A stretch of 24,642 nucleotides of DNA from Ruminococcaceae bacterium UBA1734 (lineage in GTDB: Bacteria > Bacillota > Clostridia > Oscillospirales > Acutalibacteraceae), in contig DCIE01000055.1 of the NCBI GenBank assembly GCA_002315765.1, forward strand, positions 70,917 through 95,558, read 5' to 3'. The first letter of the stretch is position 1. Each line of letters opens with the position of its first letter. The position numbers and the translations under genes were made by a program. Below are positions 9,295 to 16,972 of this stretch, in pieces. The notes beneath the pieces were generated by a model. It did no database searches and was not told the origin of the DNA. It was given only the letters and a program-made list of their open reading frames with translations.

Positions 9295-9326
9295 AGACAT
9301 AAATTAATTTAAGGTAGGTGAAAACC

Positions 9327-9878
9327 ATGATGAATGATGATGATATTAAGATTGCAGGTAATAAACCCTCAGAGGATATAAAACTCAATAGGCAAAAAGA
9401 GCAGGGCGAAATTTCTGTAAATGGCGAGTTGTCCAAAAAGGCAAAAGAAATAGGCAAAAAGGTTGCCGAAATTTTTATTGCCGATGTGGAAAGTCAAAAC
9501 GATGATACCCCCGAAAACGCAGTTTTAATTGCCCAGCGAAAGATTTTGCTGTCGTTTACCGCCACAATAGGCTTTGAACAGTATATAAACGATGACACTT
9601 TAATCGGCTTTGCTCAAAAGAGTTTTCTTGACACGATTAAAGCACAATCAATAGAGCTTTACAAATCTTCTTGCGATACCGGTTCGTTTTCTTTCTATTA
9701 TTTGGCTTATCGGCGAGAACGAGAGGTTGAAAGAAGAATGGGGCAAACCTTTGCAATGCTTTGTTCTCACGACGGCGACCCGATTTTTCAAGAGCTGGGC
9801 GAGGCATTATTCTGTTGGTTTTCCTCCTGTGTCAGAGATTGCATAGAAGAAACTTTTAAAAAAAATAAAAATTTTTAA
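9327..9878 (+). CDS. Unrecognised 183-residue protein
   Basis: I do not recognise this protein. The first 30 residues are polar and Asp/Lys-rich (MMNDDDIKIAG), then a mostly helical body begins near KKAKEIGKKVAEIF. The C-terminal third is hydrophobic and aromatic, with FSFYYLAYRREREVERRMG and ALFCWFSSCVRDCIEE, and has four Cys in the last 80 residues. There is no signal peptide and no convincing transmembrane segment. ATG 9327 is chosen because AGGTAGG (9312-9318) is spaced 8 nt from it; the in-frame GTG at 9318 lies inside that ribosome site. It is the last gene of the rpoD run and ends just before the 5S promoter. Coding is supported by the ribosome site, ORF length and position; function is unknown. 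Confidence 0.75.
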   Translation: MMNDDDIKIAGNKPSEDIKLNRQKEQGEISVNGELSKKAKEIGKKVAEIFIADVESQNDDTPENAVLIAQRKILLSFTATIGFEQYINDDTLIGFAQKSFLDTIKAQSIELYKSSCDTGSFSFYYLAYRREREVERRMGQTFAMLCSHDGDPIFQELGEALFCWFSSCVRDCIEETFKKNKNF

Positions 9879-9886
9879 AAAAAGTG

Positions 9887-9915
9887 TTGACAAACATACA
9901 CGGTTATGATATAAT
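9887..9915 (+). promoter_or_regulatory. Consensus sigma-A promoter of the 5S rRNA gene
   Basis: TTGACA (9887-9892), a 17-nt spacer and TATAAT (9910-9915), both hexamers perfect, plus the TG extended -10. Transcription should start near 9922, about 23 nt before the mature 5S end. A 7-bp dyad TTTGTCG/CGACAAA (9920-9926 with 9935-9941) fills most of this leader. Confidence 0.92.
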
Positions 9916-9944
9916 TCTTTTTGTCGTCAAGAGGCGACAAAATA

Positions 9945-10061
<117 letters not shown>

Positions 10062-10062
10062 C

Positions 10063-10095
10063 AAAGGACTACCAATCGGTAGTCCTTTAATTTTT
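10063..10095 (+). terminator. Terminator of the 5S gene, possibly shared with yqfD
   Basis: A perfect 11-bp stem (10063-10073 with 10078-10088) with tetraloop AATC, followed by AATTTTT. It begins directly after the 5S 3' end. The yqfD stop codon lies only a few bases beyond on the opposite strand, so the stem could also end that transcript, although the T-tract in that direction is short. Confidence 0.85.
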
Positions 10096-10098
10096 GCT

Positions 10099-11244
10099 TT
10101 AATTTATCTTTTCTTCCGATACAATATTTTCGTATGCACTGACGGTTTTTGAAACTGTCAGTGCATTATTTGTTTCTGCGGTTTTTAGGTCTACTTCTTT
10201 ATAATTCTTAATTCCCGTGGCAATAATTTCTTTTTCTATTCTATCAATCAGCAGTTTTTCCACTGCTTTTGGTGTGCTGTTTATGTTTACGGTTTTTTTA
10301 ATATAAAAGGTGGTAGTGTTTTTTGAAATAGGCAAAGGTTTGCCTAAAAATGATAGTGATTTTATACTTGTTTTGTATGTATAGTTTTCTTTTATACTGC
10401 CTAAGTATAAGGGTATTTTGAGGAAGAAAAATGTTATTACGCTTCTGGTTTTTATTTCCTTGGTAACCGATTTCTTTCGCCTTAAATACTCCTTTTGAGT
10501 AAAAACTCTTGTGGTTTGTGCCGTTATAATCCCCTTTGAACGGACCTTATGTATGCCGGTATTGTTTTGAAAAACACCGGATACCAAAACATCGCCTTTT
10601 TTTACTGCATCACCTACGGCAACAATTGTTTCGCCGGAGGAAACATCTATTTTTTTAATTATTCCGTCAGCCGATGCCACAATATTTGAAGGCGCATTTT
10701 CCTCCTTGGGGTTAGCGGATTTTACCACATTAACCGTAATATAACAGCCCTCGTTATTTATGGAACACCAGGTTAAATCGTTGCATAATAAAAGCAGTTT
10801 TTGTACCGTTTTTTCTTTTTCTATACCCTTTGTATAAGCGCCTATGCTTATGCCTTGTTCCTTGCATATAGAAAGGACTTTATTTGTGTCCGTTTTATCT
10901 TTGCAGGATACCTGTATGTTCCAAACAAACAAGGACATTACCTTTAAAATCAAGAAGAAAATCGCAATTCCTACAACAAATCCTTTATGCCGTTTCATAC
11001 GGTTTAAAGAAAAACAAAGCCCACTTTTTTTAACAATTTTAATACCAACTTCCGTTCCCCTTCGACAAGAGGGCAGTTTTTTAAAGCCTTTCGGAGTTAC
11101 GAAGCCGTAAATAAATTTGTTTTTATATCTTAAATTCTTTATTATTACTCTTTTTTTGGCGGCTTGGTTAAAGAACTTTTCTATGTTTTCTCCTTTAAGC
11201 CTTATTTCAACATTCCCCCAAAAATTATCCGAAATACTAAACAT
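10099..11244 (-). CDS. yqfD: Sporulation protein YqfD
   Basis: 381 residues, membrane-anchored. A cytosolic N-terminal domain (about 1-85, with NVEIRLKG and FIYGFVTPKGF) is followed by one transmembrane segment near 88-107 after the basic stretch RMKRHK. A large, presumably extracytoplasmic region follows, containing ADGIIKKIDVSSGETIVAVG, a biotinyl-lipoyl-like hairpin. Known: in Bacillus yqfD is transcribed with yqfC under mother-cell SigE and is a conserved sporulation gene. The start is ATG 11244, 7 nt after GGAG; the frame extends to a TTG at 11271 without a ribosome site. The start overlaps the yqfC stop by 8 nt, implying translational coupling. The neighbour phoH, common in other firmicutes, is absent here; the 5S gene occupies that side. 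Confidence 0.9.
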   Translation of the reverse strand: MFSISDNFWGNVEIRLKGENIEKFFNQAAKKRVIIKNLRYKNKFIYGFVTPKGFKKLPSCRRGTEVGIKIVKKSGLCFSLNRMKRHKGFVVGIAIFFLILKVMSLFVWNIQVSCKDKTDTNKVLSICKEQGISIGAYTKGIEKEKTVQKLLLLCNDLTWCSINNEGCYITVNVVKSANPKEENAPSNIVASADGIIKKIDVSSGETIVAVGDAVKKGDVLVSGVFQNNTGIHKVRSKGIITAQTTRVFTQKEYLRRKKSVTKEIKTRSVITFFFLKIPLYLGSIKENYTYKTSIKSLSFLGKPLPISKNTTTFYIKKTVNINSTPKAVEKLLIDRIEKEIIATGIKNYKEVDLKTAETNNALTVSKTVSAYENIVSEEKIN

Positions 11245-11551
11245 TTTTTCTCTCCGAAATACAAAATTCAATGCTGTCTATAATTCCTTTTACCGTTATG
11301 GAATCTTGCTCAAAACCATTTATATCGAGGTTTTTCCCGCAAAGGGTTATGTTACCTTTTTTTAAGTTAAGCTTAATGTAATTTTGCGTAAATTCCAAAA
11401 CCCCCATACAGCCCTCAAGAGTAAATTCCGTGTTTGATGTTATTTCCATTCGAACCTCTGACAGTATTTCTTCTTCACTTTTGCCGAAAAGGTTAATTTT
11501 TTCCTTTTCCTTTCCCGAAACAAACTTAAACTCTTTTTTCAACCCTATCAC
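11237..11551 (-). CDS. yqfC: Sporulation protein YqfC (YabP/YqfC family)
   Basis: 104 residues, a small beta-rich protein of the YabP/YqfC family, typical size about 90-100. The core MEITSNTEFTLEGCMGVLEF, then INLKKG-like repeats and ITVKGIIDSIEFC near the end, fits the family. The start is a GTG at 11551 with AAAGG 3 nt upstream, which is close; the site is enclosed by a small CATAC/GTATG dyad (11551-11566) that could mask it. A TTG at 11542 is an alternative. It is the first gene of the yqfC-yqfD pair and divergent from ylbJ, so sporulation genes face each other across about 79 nt. The partner yqfD directly downstream strengthens the call. Confidence 0.85.
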   Translation of the reverse strand: MIGLKKEFKFVSGKEKEKINLFGKSEEEILSEVRMEITSNTEFTLEGCMGVLEFTQNYIKLNLKKGNITLCGKNLDINGFEQDSITVKGIIDSIEFCISERKNV

Positions 11552-11571
11552 ATACCTTTCAGTATGTTTAA

Positions 11572-11614
11572 TATTTATGACAAAAGTATTTTAATAATTC
11601 GTTAATCATAGAAT
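11572..11614. promoter_or_regulatory. Candidate divergent SigE-type promoters between yqfC and ylbJ
   Basis: On the plus strand CATAGAAT (11607-11614) resembles the SigE -10 element CATACANT, with GTATTTT (11586-11592) 14 nt upstream. On the minus strand CATAAATA (11579-11572) has GAATTATT (11600-11593) 13 nt upstream. Both are imperfect, and the plus-strand one would leave a very short leader before ylbJ. They are suggested mainly because the genes on both sides belong to SigE-controlled families in Bacillus. Confidence 0.25.
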
Positions 11615-11630
11615 TATTTGGGTGATTGGT

Positions 11631-12677
11631 ATGAAAAACAAAATTTTTAAAATTTTATTTGTTATAATATTTTCCGGGCTTTCCATAATAATAGTGAGTT
11701 TTTCGGAGATATGTATTAAAAATGCCAAAGAGGGACTTATATTTTGCTCGGCAGTGCTTATTCCTTCGCTTTTTCCCATAATGATTTGTGTTTCGGTAAT
11801 TACGGCGATACTAAATAATATTAAAATGCCGTTTTTCGACAAAATGGGAAAATTTTTCTTCGGACTTTCGGACAAGGAAACACTCATTTTTATTTTATCC
11901 CTGTTTTCGGGTTATCCTGTGGGGGCAAAAATGATAAACAGTGCTTATTTGCGTGGAGAAATATCAGAGAAAAATGCAAGAATAATGCAGTGTTACTCGG
12001 TTAATGCAGGGGCAGGATTTGTAATATCGGCTGTGGGTTACGGTGTGTACGGCTCCTTGGAAATCGGTATAATTTTATTTGTTTCGCAGGTTTTATCATC
12101 AATTACTTTGGCGATTGTTTTAAGAAACTTTACCGAAAAGGAGAATAAAAAATCTTTTTTGGGCTGTGAAAAAAATATTGGGGAGATTTTTTGTACGGCT
12201 GTTACCGATTGCAGTAAAAGTATGATGACAATTTGCGGATTTACGGTGTTTTTCTTTTGTGCAAACGGACTTTTATACCAAATAAAAAGCCTTGATTTTA
12301 TTGCATATTTATTGGAAATTTCTTGGGCAGTTAAGGGTGTAAAAAACATATATTTTACGGCGTTTTTGCTTGGCTTTTCAGGTATTAGTGTGTGGCTTCA
12401 GGTGATTGCCGTTTCAAAAGATGCGGGTGTAAATATAAAAAGGTTTTGTCTTTCAAGGCTTTTTTGCGGAATGTTGTCGGGATTTATTTGTTTTTGCTTA
12501 ATAAGGATTTTTTCGGTCGTAGCACCTGCAATTTCCCGAAACGGTGAAATTACTTTTAATATTACAACTTCAAATATCTCTCTTACCGTGGCACTTTTTG
12601 TGATGATTGCCGTGTTGATATTTTCCTTGGAGAGTAAAAATAATGGTGGAAATTTGAGAGATGATTTGTTACAATAG
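11631..12677 (+). CDS. ylbJ: Sporulation integral membrane protein YlbJ-like (nucleoside-recognition/Gate domain)
   Basis: 348 residues with about eight hydrophobic segments, beginning with a membrane helix at 5-24. The Gate-domain signature FSGYPVGAK (around 92-100), followed by a polar helix YLRGEISEKNARIM and the motif NAGAGFVISAVG (around 125-136), matches the YlbJ pattern in which a Pro-Gly loop and an Asn-rich re-entrant segment recur. Known: ylbJ is a SigE-controlled gene needed for normal sporulation in Bacillus; its substrate is not established. The start is ATG 11631 with GGTGA 5 nt upstream; an in-frame GTG at 11622 lies inside that site. The next gene uses a closely similar leader (GGGTGAT) 13 nt after the stop, so the two are cotranscribed. 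Confidence 0.8.
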   Translation: MKNKIFKILFVIIFSGLSIIIVSFSEICIKNAKEGLIFCSAVLIPSLFPIMICVSVITAILNNIKMPFFDKMGKFFFGLSDKETLIFILSLFSGYPVGAKMINSAYLRGEISEKNARIMQCYSVNAGAGFVISAVGYGVYGSLEIGIILFVSQVLSSITLAIVLRNFTEKENKKSFLGCEKNIGEIFCTAVTDCSKSMMTICGFTVFFFCANGLLYQIKSLDFIAYLLEISWAVKGVKNIYFTAFLLGFSGISVWLQVIAVSKDAGVNIKRFCLSRLFCGMLSGFICFCLIRIFSVVAPAISRNGEITFNITTSNISLTVALFVMIAVLIFSLESKNNGGNLRDDLLQ

Positions 12678-12690
12678 TATGGGTGATAGT

Positions 12691-12912
12691 ATGAAGAGAA
12701 AATTTTTTAATGTTAAGGAAAATAAAAGTTGCAGTTGTTGCGTTTTCGGGGAAAAATCCCCCTTTAATCAGGATGTGTTTTGCCGTAAGCACGGAGTATG
12801 CGACAAGAGGGACTGTTGTAGGCATTTTAAATACGATGTTTTAAAACGAAATCCCACCCAAAAAGCCCCTTCGGACAACTATTCCCCGGAAGATTTTAAT
12901 TTAGACATATAA
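12691..12912 (+). CDS. Small Cys-rich protein, unknown function
   Basis: 73 residues. Eight Cys are grouped as CSCC near residue 13, FC, VC and DCC near 41, followed by RHFKYDVLKRNP. The layout CxCC-x(n)-C-x(n)-C-x(n)-CC-x-HFKYDxLKR resembles a family of short clostridial proteins ending in a CRxFxYDPLKR-like motif that I know only as conserved and uncharacterised; that link is from memory and is inference. The spacing suggests a small zinc-binding fold. ATG 12691 is preferred because GGGTGA lies 4 nt before it; ATG 12679 is in frame but has no site. It lies 13 nt after ylbJ and just upstream of the pgk promoter, with no clear terminator between. Confidence 0.7.
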   Translation: MKRKFFNVKENKSCSCCVFGEKSPFNQDVFCRKHGVCDKRDCCRHFKYDVLKRNPTQKAPSDNYSPEDFNLDI

Positions 12913-12926
12913 ATTATAAAAAAATG

Positions 12927-12954
12927 TTGAAAAATACAATTTTTGTGGTAAAAT
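12927..12954 (+). promoter_or_regulatory. Sigma-A promoter of the pgk-tpiA-gpmI operon
   Basis: TTGAAA (12927-12932), a 16-nt spacer, and TAAAAT (12949-12954) with the TG extended -10 (12946-12947). The leader to pgk is about 38 nt and I see no operator-like dyad in it. Confidence 0.75.
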
Positions 12955-12998
12955 AATTGTGTGTGAACATTTTAACAATATTGAAAGGATGTAGTTCT

Positions 12999-14210
12999 AT
13001 GAATGCTCTTAACAAAAAAACGGTTGACGATATTAATGTAAAGGGACAGCGTGTCCTTGTTCGTTGCGATTTTAACGTTCCTCTTAAGAACGGTGTTATT
13101 ACTGACGAGAACCGTATCGTTGCCGCATTACCAACCATTAAAAAATTAATTGCCGATGGTGGAAAGGTTATCCTTTGCTCTCACCTTGGTAAGCCTAAGG
13201 GTGAACCAAAGCCTGAGCTTTCCTTGGCTCCTGTTGCAGTTCGTCTTTCCGAGCTCTTGGGAAAAGATGTTGTTTTTGCCGCTGACGATAATGTTGTCGG
13301 CGAAAATGCAAAGAAGGCAGTTGCCGCTATGAATGACGGTGATGTTGTTCTTTTACAGAACACTCGTTACCGTGCAGAAGAAACCAAAAATGTTGAGGCA
13401 TTTTCCGCTGAACTCGGCTCTTTGGCTGATGTTTTCGTAAATGATGCTTTCGGTACCGCCCATAGAGCACATTGCTCTACTGTAGGCGTTGTATCCTATG
13501 TAAAAGAGGCTGTTGCAGGTTATCTTATCGGTAAGGAACTTAAGTATTTAGGTAGTGCCGTTGATAATCCGACTCGTCCTTTTGTTACTATTTTAGGCGG
13601 CGCTAAGGTTGCTGATAAGCTTACCGTTATTGAGAACCTTTTAAACAAGGCTGATACCCTTATTATCGGCGGAGGTATGGCTTATACTTTCCTTGCTGCA
13701 AAGGGTTACGGAATAGGCACTTCTCTTTTTGACAGTGAAAAGGTTGATTACTGCAAAGATATGCTTAAAAAGGCTGAGGAAAAGGGAGTTAAAATCCTTC
13801 TTCCGGTTGACTGCACTGTAGCTAAAGATTTCCCGGACCCCATTGATGCTGAAATCGAAACTACTATTGTAGATGCTGATAAAATTCCTGCTGATATGAT
13901 GAGCCTTGATATCGGACCTAAGTCTGCCGAACTTTTCGCAAACGAGGTTATGAATGCCAAGACCGTTGTATGGAACGGACCTATGGGCGTATTTGAGAAT
14001 CCGACTCTTGCTAAAGGCACCTTTGCTGTTGCTAAGGCTCTTGCCGATTCTTCTGCCGTTACGGTTATCGGCGGTGGTGATTCTGCCGCTGCTGCAAACA
14101 CTTTAGGCTTCGGCGACAAGATGACTCATATTTCCACAGGTGGCGGTGCTTCCCTTGAATTCCTTGAGGGTAAAGAACTTCCCGGTATTGCAGCACTTAA
14201 CGATAAGTAA
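12999..14210 (+). CDS. pgk: Phosphoglycerate kinase
   Basis: 403 residues, normal length. It transfers the phosphate of 1,3-bisphosphoglycerate to ADP in lower glycolysis. The substrate-binding motif VLVRCDFNVPL is near 24-34, HLGKPKG follows, and the basic/acidic signature GTAHRAH is in the N-domain. The nucleotide-binding motifs GGAKVADKL, GPMGVFENPTLAKGT and GGGDSAAAA are in the C-domain. ATG 12999 follows AAAGGA with 9-nt spacing. Codon use is strongly biased to GTT, CTT and GCT as expected for high expression. First gene of pgk-tpiA-gpmI; gap and eno, which often accompany it, are not in the window. Confidence 0.98.
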   Translation: MNALNKKTVDDINVKGQRVLVRCDFNVPLKNGVITDENRIVAALPTIKKLIADGGKVILCSHLGKPKGEPKPELSLAPVAVRLSELLGKDVVFAADDNVVGENAKKAVAAMNDGDVVLLQNTRYRAEETKNVEAFSAELGSLADVFVNDAFGTAHRAHCSTVGVVSYVKEAVAGYLIGKELKYLGSAVDNPTRPFVTILGGAKVADKLTVIENLLNKADTLIIGGGMAYTFLAAKGYGIGTSLFDSEKVDYCKDMLKKAEEKGVKILLPVDCTVAKDFPDPIDAEIETTIVDADKIPADMMSLDIGPKSAELFANEVMNAKTVVWNGPMGVFENPTLAKGTFAVAKALADSSAVTVIGGGDSAAAANTLGFGDKMTHISTGGGASLEFLEGKELPGIAALNDK

Positions 14211-14224
14211 TAAAATTAAAAATC

Positions 14225-14252
14225 TTTCGGCGGTTTAATACCGCCGAAATTT
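14225..14252 (+). terminator. Hairpin between pgk and tpiA (partial terminator)
   Basis: A perfect 10-bp GC-rich stem (14225-14234 with 14240-14249) with a TTAAT loop but only TTTGTG after it. The short T-tract suggests attenuation or mRNA-end stabilisation that lowers tpiA and gpmI relative to pgk rather than full termination. Confidence 0.55.
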
Positions 14253-14277
14253 GTGTATGATAGGAGTATAAAAGATT

Positions 14278-15045
14278 ATGAATAAGGCAAAAAGACAGAC
14301 AATTATTGCAGGAAACTGGAAAATGAACAAAACCCCAAGCGAAACAACCGCTTTAATCGGCGAAATGAAAGAACTTGTTAAGGATGCCGATTGCGGAGTT
14401 GTTCTTTGCGTTCCTTTCGTAGATATTGCCGCTGCTATTGAGGCAAGTAAGGGAACAAACATTAAAATCGGTGCAGAAAATGTACATTTTAAAGAGTCCG
14501 GCGCATATACAGGCGAAGTTAGCGCAAATATGCTTAAGGAATGCGGCGTTGAATATGTCGTTGTAGGACACAGCGAGAGAAGACAGTATTTCGGTGAAAC
14601 CGACCAGACGGTTAATCTTCGTACACTTGCCGCATTAAAGGGCGGTTTAAAGCCGATTGTTTGCGTTGGTGAAACCCTTGAACAAAGAGAACTGGGCTAT
14701 ACCGAAACACTACTTAAATATCAAACAAAGATGGCTCTTACTAATGTAACAGCCGAAGAACTTAAGAATGTTGTTATCGCTTATGAGCCGGTATGGGCAA
14801 TCGGTACAGGTGTTACCGCTACTGCCGACCAGGCTGACGAAGGAAACGGCTTTGTTCGTGAGGCTATTGCAGAAGTTTATGGCAAGGATGTTGCCGAAAC
14901 CGTTACAATTCAGTACGGTGGTTCCATGAATCCGAAGAATGCCGATGAGCTTCTTTCGAAGGTTAATGTTGACGGCGGTTTAATCGGCGGAGCTTCTCTT
15001 AAGGCTGAGGATTTCTCGGTTATAGTTAAGGCCGCAAATAAATAA
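14278..15045 (+). CDS. tpiA: Triosephosphate isomerase
   Basis: 255 residues, TIM barrel interconverting dihydroxyacetone phosphate and glyceraldehyde 3-phosphate. Catalytic residues are all present: K15 in GNWKMN, H98 in VVGHSERR and E170 in AYEPVWAIGTG. The phosphate-binding GGSMNPKN and GLIGGASL loops are near the end. ATG 14278 follows AGGAG at 11 nt. It is preceded by the pgk hairpin and followed after 10 nt by gpmI. Intact. Confidence 0.98.
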   Translation: MNKAKRQTIIAGNWKMNKTPSETTALIGEMKELVKDADCGVVLCVPFVDIAAAIEASKGTNIKIGAENVHFKESGAYTGEVSANMLKECGVEYVVVGHSERRQYFGETDQTVNLRTLAALKGGLKPIVCVGETLEQRELGYTETLLKYQTKMALTNVTAEELKNVVIAYEPVWAIGTGVTATADQADEGNGFVREAIAEVYGKDVAETVTIQYGGSMNPKNADELLSKVNVDGGLIGGASLKAEDFSVIVKAANK

Positions 15046-15055
15046 GGAGAACCTA

Positions 15056-16588
15056 ATGAAAAAACCTATTGTTTTAACCATAATGGACGGTTTTGGAATT
15101 AATGCCGAAACAAACGGTAATGCTATTTTTTCAGCATCAACTCCCCGTCTTGACAATATTTTTAAAACCTGTGCCGTAACCGAAATCGGCGCTTCGGGAC
15201 TTGATGTAGGTCTTCCTGACGGACAAATGGGTAATAGCGAGGTAGGACATACAAATATCGGTGCCGGTAGGGTTGTATATCAGGAACTAACCCGTATTAC
15301 AAAGTCTATTGAAGACGGTGATTTCTTCGAGAATGAGGCGTTTTTAAAGGCTATTGACAATGTAAAGAAAAACGGTAGCGCATTACACCTTATGGGACTT
15401 TTGTCCAACGGCGGTGTTCACTCTCATAATACCCACCTTTATGCTTTGGTAAGACTGGCTAAACAAAAGGGTGTAGAAAAGGTATTTATCCACGGACTTT
15501 TAGACGGTCGTGATGTACCTCCTTCTTCGGCTGCCGACTTTATTGACGAATTAAACCGAGAACTCGATAAAATCGGTTGCGGTAAAATCGCTACGGTTAT
15601 GGGAAGATTTTACGGAATGGATAGAGATAACCGTTGGGAAAGAGTGGGCAAGGCTTATGCTGCTCTTGTTTACGGCGAGGGAATTATTACAAATGATGCC
15701 TCAAAGGCGGTTAGAGAGTCTTATACCGTTAAAGATGAGGAAGGTAAATTCCTAACCGATGAGTTCGTTCTTCCGACTGTTGTTGAGGGTACCGAGAGAA
15801 TTAAATCCGGAGATAGCGTTATTTTCTTCAACTTCCGTCCCGACAGAGCAAGAGAAATCACCCGCACCTTTGTGGATGATGATTTCACGGGCTTTGAAAG
15901 AAAGGGTGGCAGACAGGATGTAACCTATGTTTGTATGACTCAGTATGATGCTTCAATGCCTAATGTTGAGGTTGCTTTTAAGCCTGAATCCCTTAACAAT
16001 ACTTTAGGTGAATTTTTGGCAAATAAGGGACTTACCCAGCTTCGTATCGCCGAAACCGAGAAGTATGCCCATGTAACATTCTTCTTTAACGGCGGCAGAG
16101 AGGTTATGTTTGAGGGAGAGGACAGAATACTTGTTAATTCTCCAAAGGTTGCAACCTATGATTTACAGCCCGAAATGAGTGCAAACGAGGTTTGCGATAA
16201 GGTTTGCGAGGCCATTGAAAGCGGTAAATACGATGTTGTAATTCTAAACTTTGCAAACTGCGATATGGTTGGTCATACCGGTGTGTTCGGTGCCGCAAAG
16301 GCAGCAGTTGAAACTGTCGATACCTGTGTTGGCAGAGTGGAGGATTCCGTTCGCAAAATGGGTGGCATAATGCTTCTTACAGCCGACCACGGTAATGCCG
16401 ACAGAATGCTTGATGTTGACGGCTCACCCTTTACTGCTCACACCACAAATCCCGTTCCTTTTGCAGTAATCGGTAAGGATGTTAAGCTTAGAAAAGGCGG
16501 AAAACTTTGCGATATTTCACCAACTATCATTAAACTTTTGGGTCTTGAACAACCCACCGAAATGACAGGCAAGTCAATAGTTGAATAA
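15056..16588 (+). CDS. gpmI: 2,3-bisphosphoglycerate-independent phosphoglycerate mutase
   Basis: 510 residues, alkaline-phosphatase-fold enzyme converting 3- to 2-phosphoglycerate. The first metal ligand is D11 in MDGFGIN, and the nucleophile is S61 in GQMGNSEVGH. Other family motifs are HSHNTHL, DGRDVPP, FFNFRPDRARE, CDMVGHTG, TADHGNADRM and AHTTNPVP, supplying the remaining metal ligands. The ribosome site AAGGAG overlaps the tpiA stop, 6 nt before the ATG. Last gene of the glycolytic operon; it ends before the first copy of a repeated terminator. Confidence 0.98.
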   Translation: MKKPIVLTIMDGFGINAETNGNAIFSASTPRLDNIFKTCAVTEIGASGLDVGLPDGQMGNSEVGHTNIGAGRVVYQELTRITKSIEDGDFFENEAFLKAIDNVKKNGSALHLMGLLSNGGVHSHNTHLYALVRLAKQKGVEKVFIHGLLDGRDVPPSSAADFIDELNRELDKIGCGKIATVMGRFYGMDRDNRWERVGKAYAALVYGEGIITNDASKAVRESYTVKDEEGKFLTDEFVLPTVVEGTERIKSGDSVIFFNFRPDRAREITRTFVDDDFTGFERKGGRQDVTYVCMTQYDASMPNVEVAFKPESLNNTLGEFLANKGLTQLRIAETEKYAHVTFFFNGGREVMFEGEDRILVNSPKVATYDLQPEMSANEVCDKVCEAIESGKYDVVILNFANCDMVGHTGVFGAAKAAVETVDTCVGRVEDSVRKMGGIMLLTADHGNADRMLDVDGSPFTAHTTNPVPFAVIGKDVKLRKGGKLCDISPTIIKLLGLEQPTEMTGKSIVE

Positions 16589-16601
16589 AAAACAAAAAAA
16601 T

Positions 16602-16638
16602 AAAACCACGGATTGTCCTTAGACGGTCCGTGGTTTTT
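16602..16638 (+). terminator. Bidirectional terminator, copy 1 of a 37-nt repeat
   Basis: A 17-bp stem counting flanking A/T pairs: core 16605-16617 with 16622-16634, two G-T pairs and loop CTTA. It is bordered by A-rich and T-rich tracts, so it can end gpmI (+) and, read the other way, the convergent xre gene, whose stop codon begins at 16640 and overlaps its edge. The same 37 nt recur exactly at 20245-20281. Confidence 0.92.
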
Positions 16639-16871
16639 CACTCGATAAATTCTTTTCCGTTTATAATATAATCTATTGATTTATTAAAATAAGCCGACAG
16701 GTTTTTCAGCATTTGAATATCGGGATTGCGCTTTCCTGTTTCATAATACGATAATGATTCACGGCTGATATTCAAATCCATGGCTACTTTTTGTTGATTT
16801 AGATTTCGTGCTTTCCTAAGCATTTTCAGCCCTATTAATGCATTGGGATTACTAAGCTTTTGTGATTTCAT
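16638..16871 (-). CDS. Small XRE/Cro-family transcriptional regulator
   Basis: 77 residues, essentially one helix-turn-helix domain. The HTH_3 core runs from LKMLRKARNLNQQKVAMDLN to ISRESLSYYETGKRNPDIQM, with the classical recognition helix and YETGKRNP turn, then LKNLSAYFNKSIDYIINGKE, the usual XRE end. There is no additional ligand-binding domain. The start is ATG 16871, 7 nt after GAGGAG; an in-frame TTG at 16886 lies before the ribosome site and is rejected. It is divergent from the LRR gene over a shared region with two copies of a 15-bp dyad and is therefore the likely repressor of both (inference). The minus-strand -10 TATAAT with extended TG lies at 16905-16900. Confidence 0.9.
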   Translation of the reverse strand: MKSQKLSNPNALIGLKMLRKARNLNQQKVAMDLNISRESLSYYETGKRNPDIQMLKNLSAYFNKSIDYIINGKEFIE

Positions 16872-16891
16872 ACATTTTCTCCTCAACTCAC

Positions 16892-16920
16892 TTGACTTTA
16901 TTATAACAATTTGTTACAAT
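16892..16920 (+). promoter_or_regulatory. Sigma-A promoter of the LRR surface-protein gene
   Basis: TTGACT (16892-16897), a 17-nt spacer and TACAAT (16915-16920) with TG in the extended position. It overlaps the minus-strand xre -10 region (16900-16905), so the two promoters cannot be occupied independently. Confidence 0.75.
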
Positions 16921-16941
16921 AATTTTGTAACAGTTTGTTAC
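16903..16941. promoter_or_regulatory. Two-copy dyad operator between xre and the LRR gene
   Basis: ATAACAATTTGTTAC (16903-16917) and GTAACAGTTTGTTAC (16927-16941) match at 13 of 15 positions, each is an inverted repeat of GTAAC/GTTAC, and their starts are 24 bp apart. A further half site, TGTTAG, lies at 16946-16951. The first dyad covers both -10 elements and the second covers the predicted start of the LRR transcript. Autoregulation by the neighbouring XRE protein is the natural reading but is inference. Confidence 0.7.
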
Positions 16942-16972
16942 GAAATGTTAGGAATAATGAAGGAGAAAAGTT

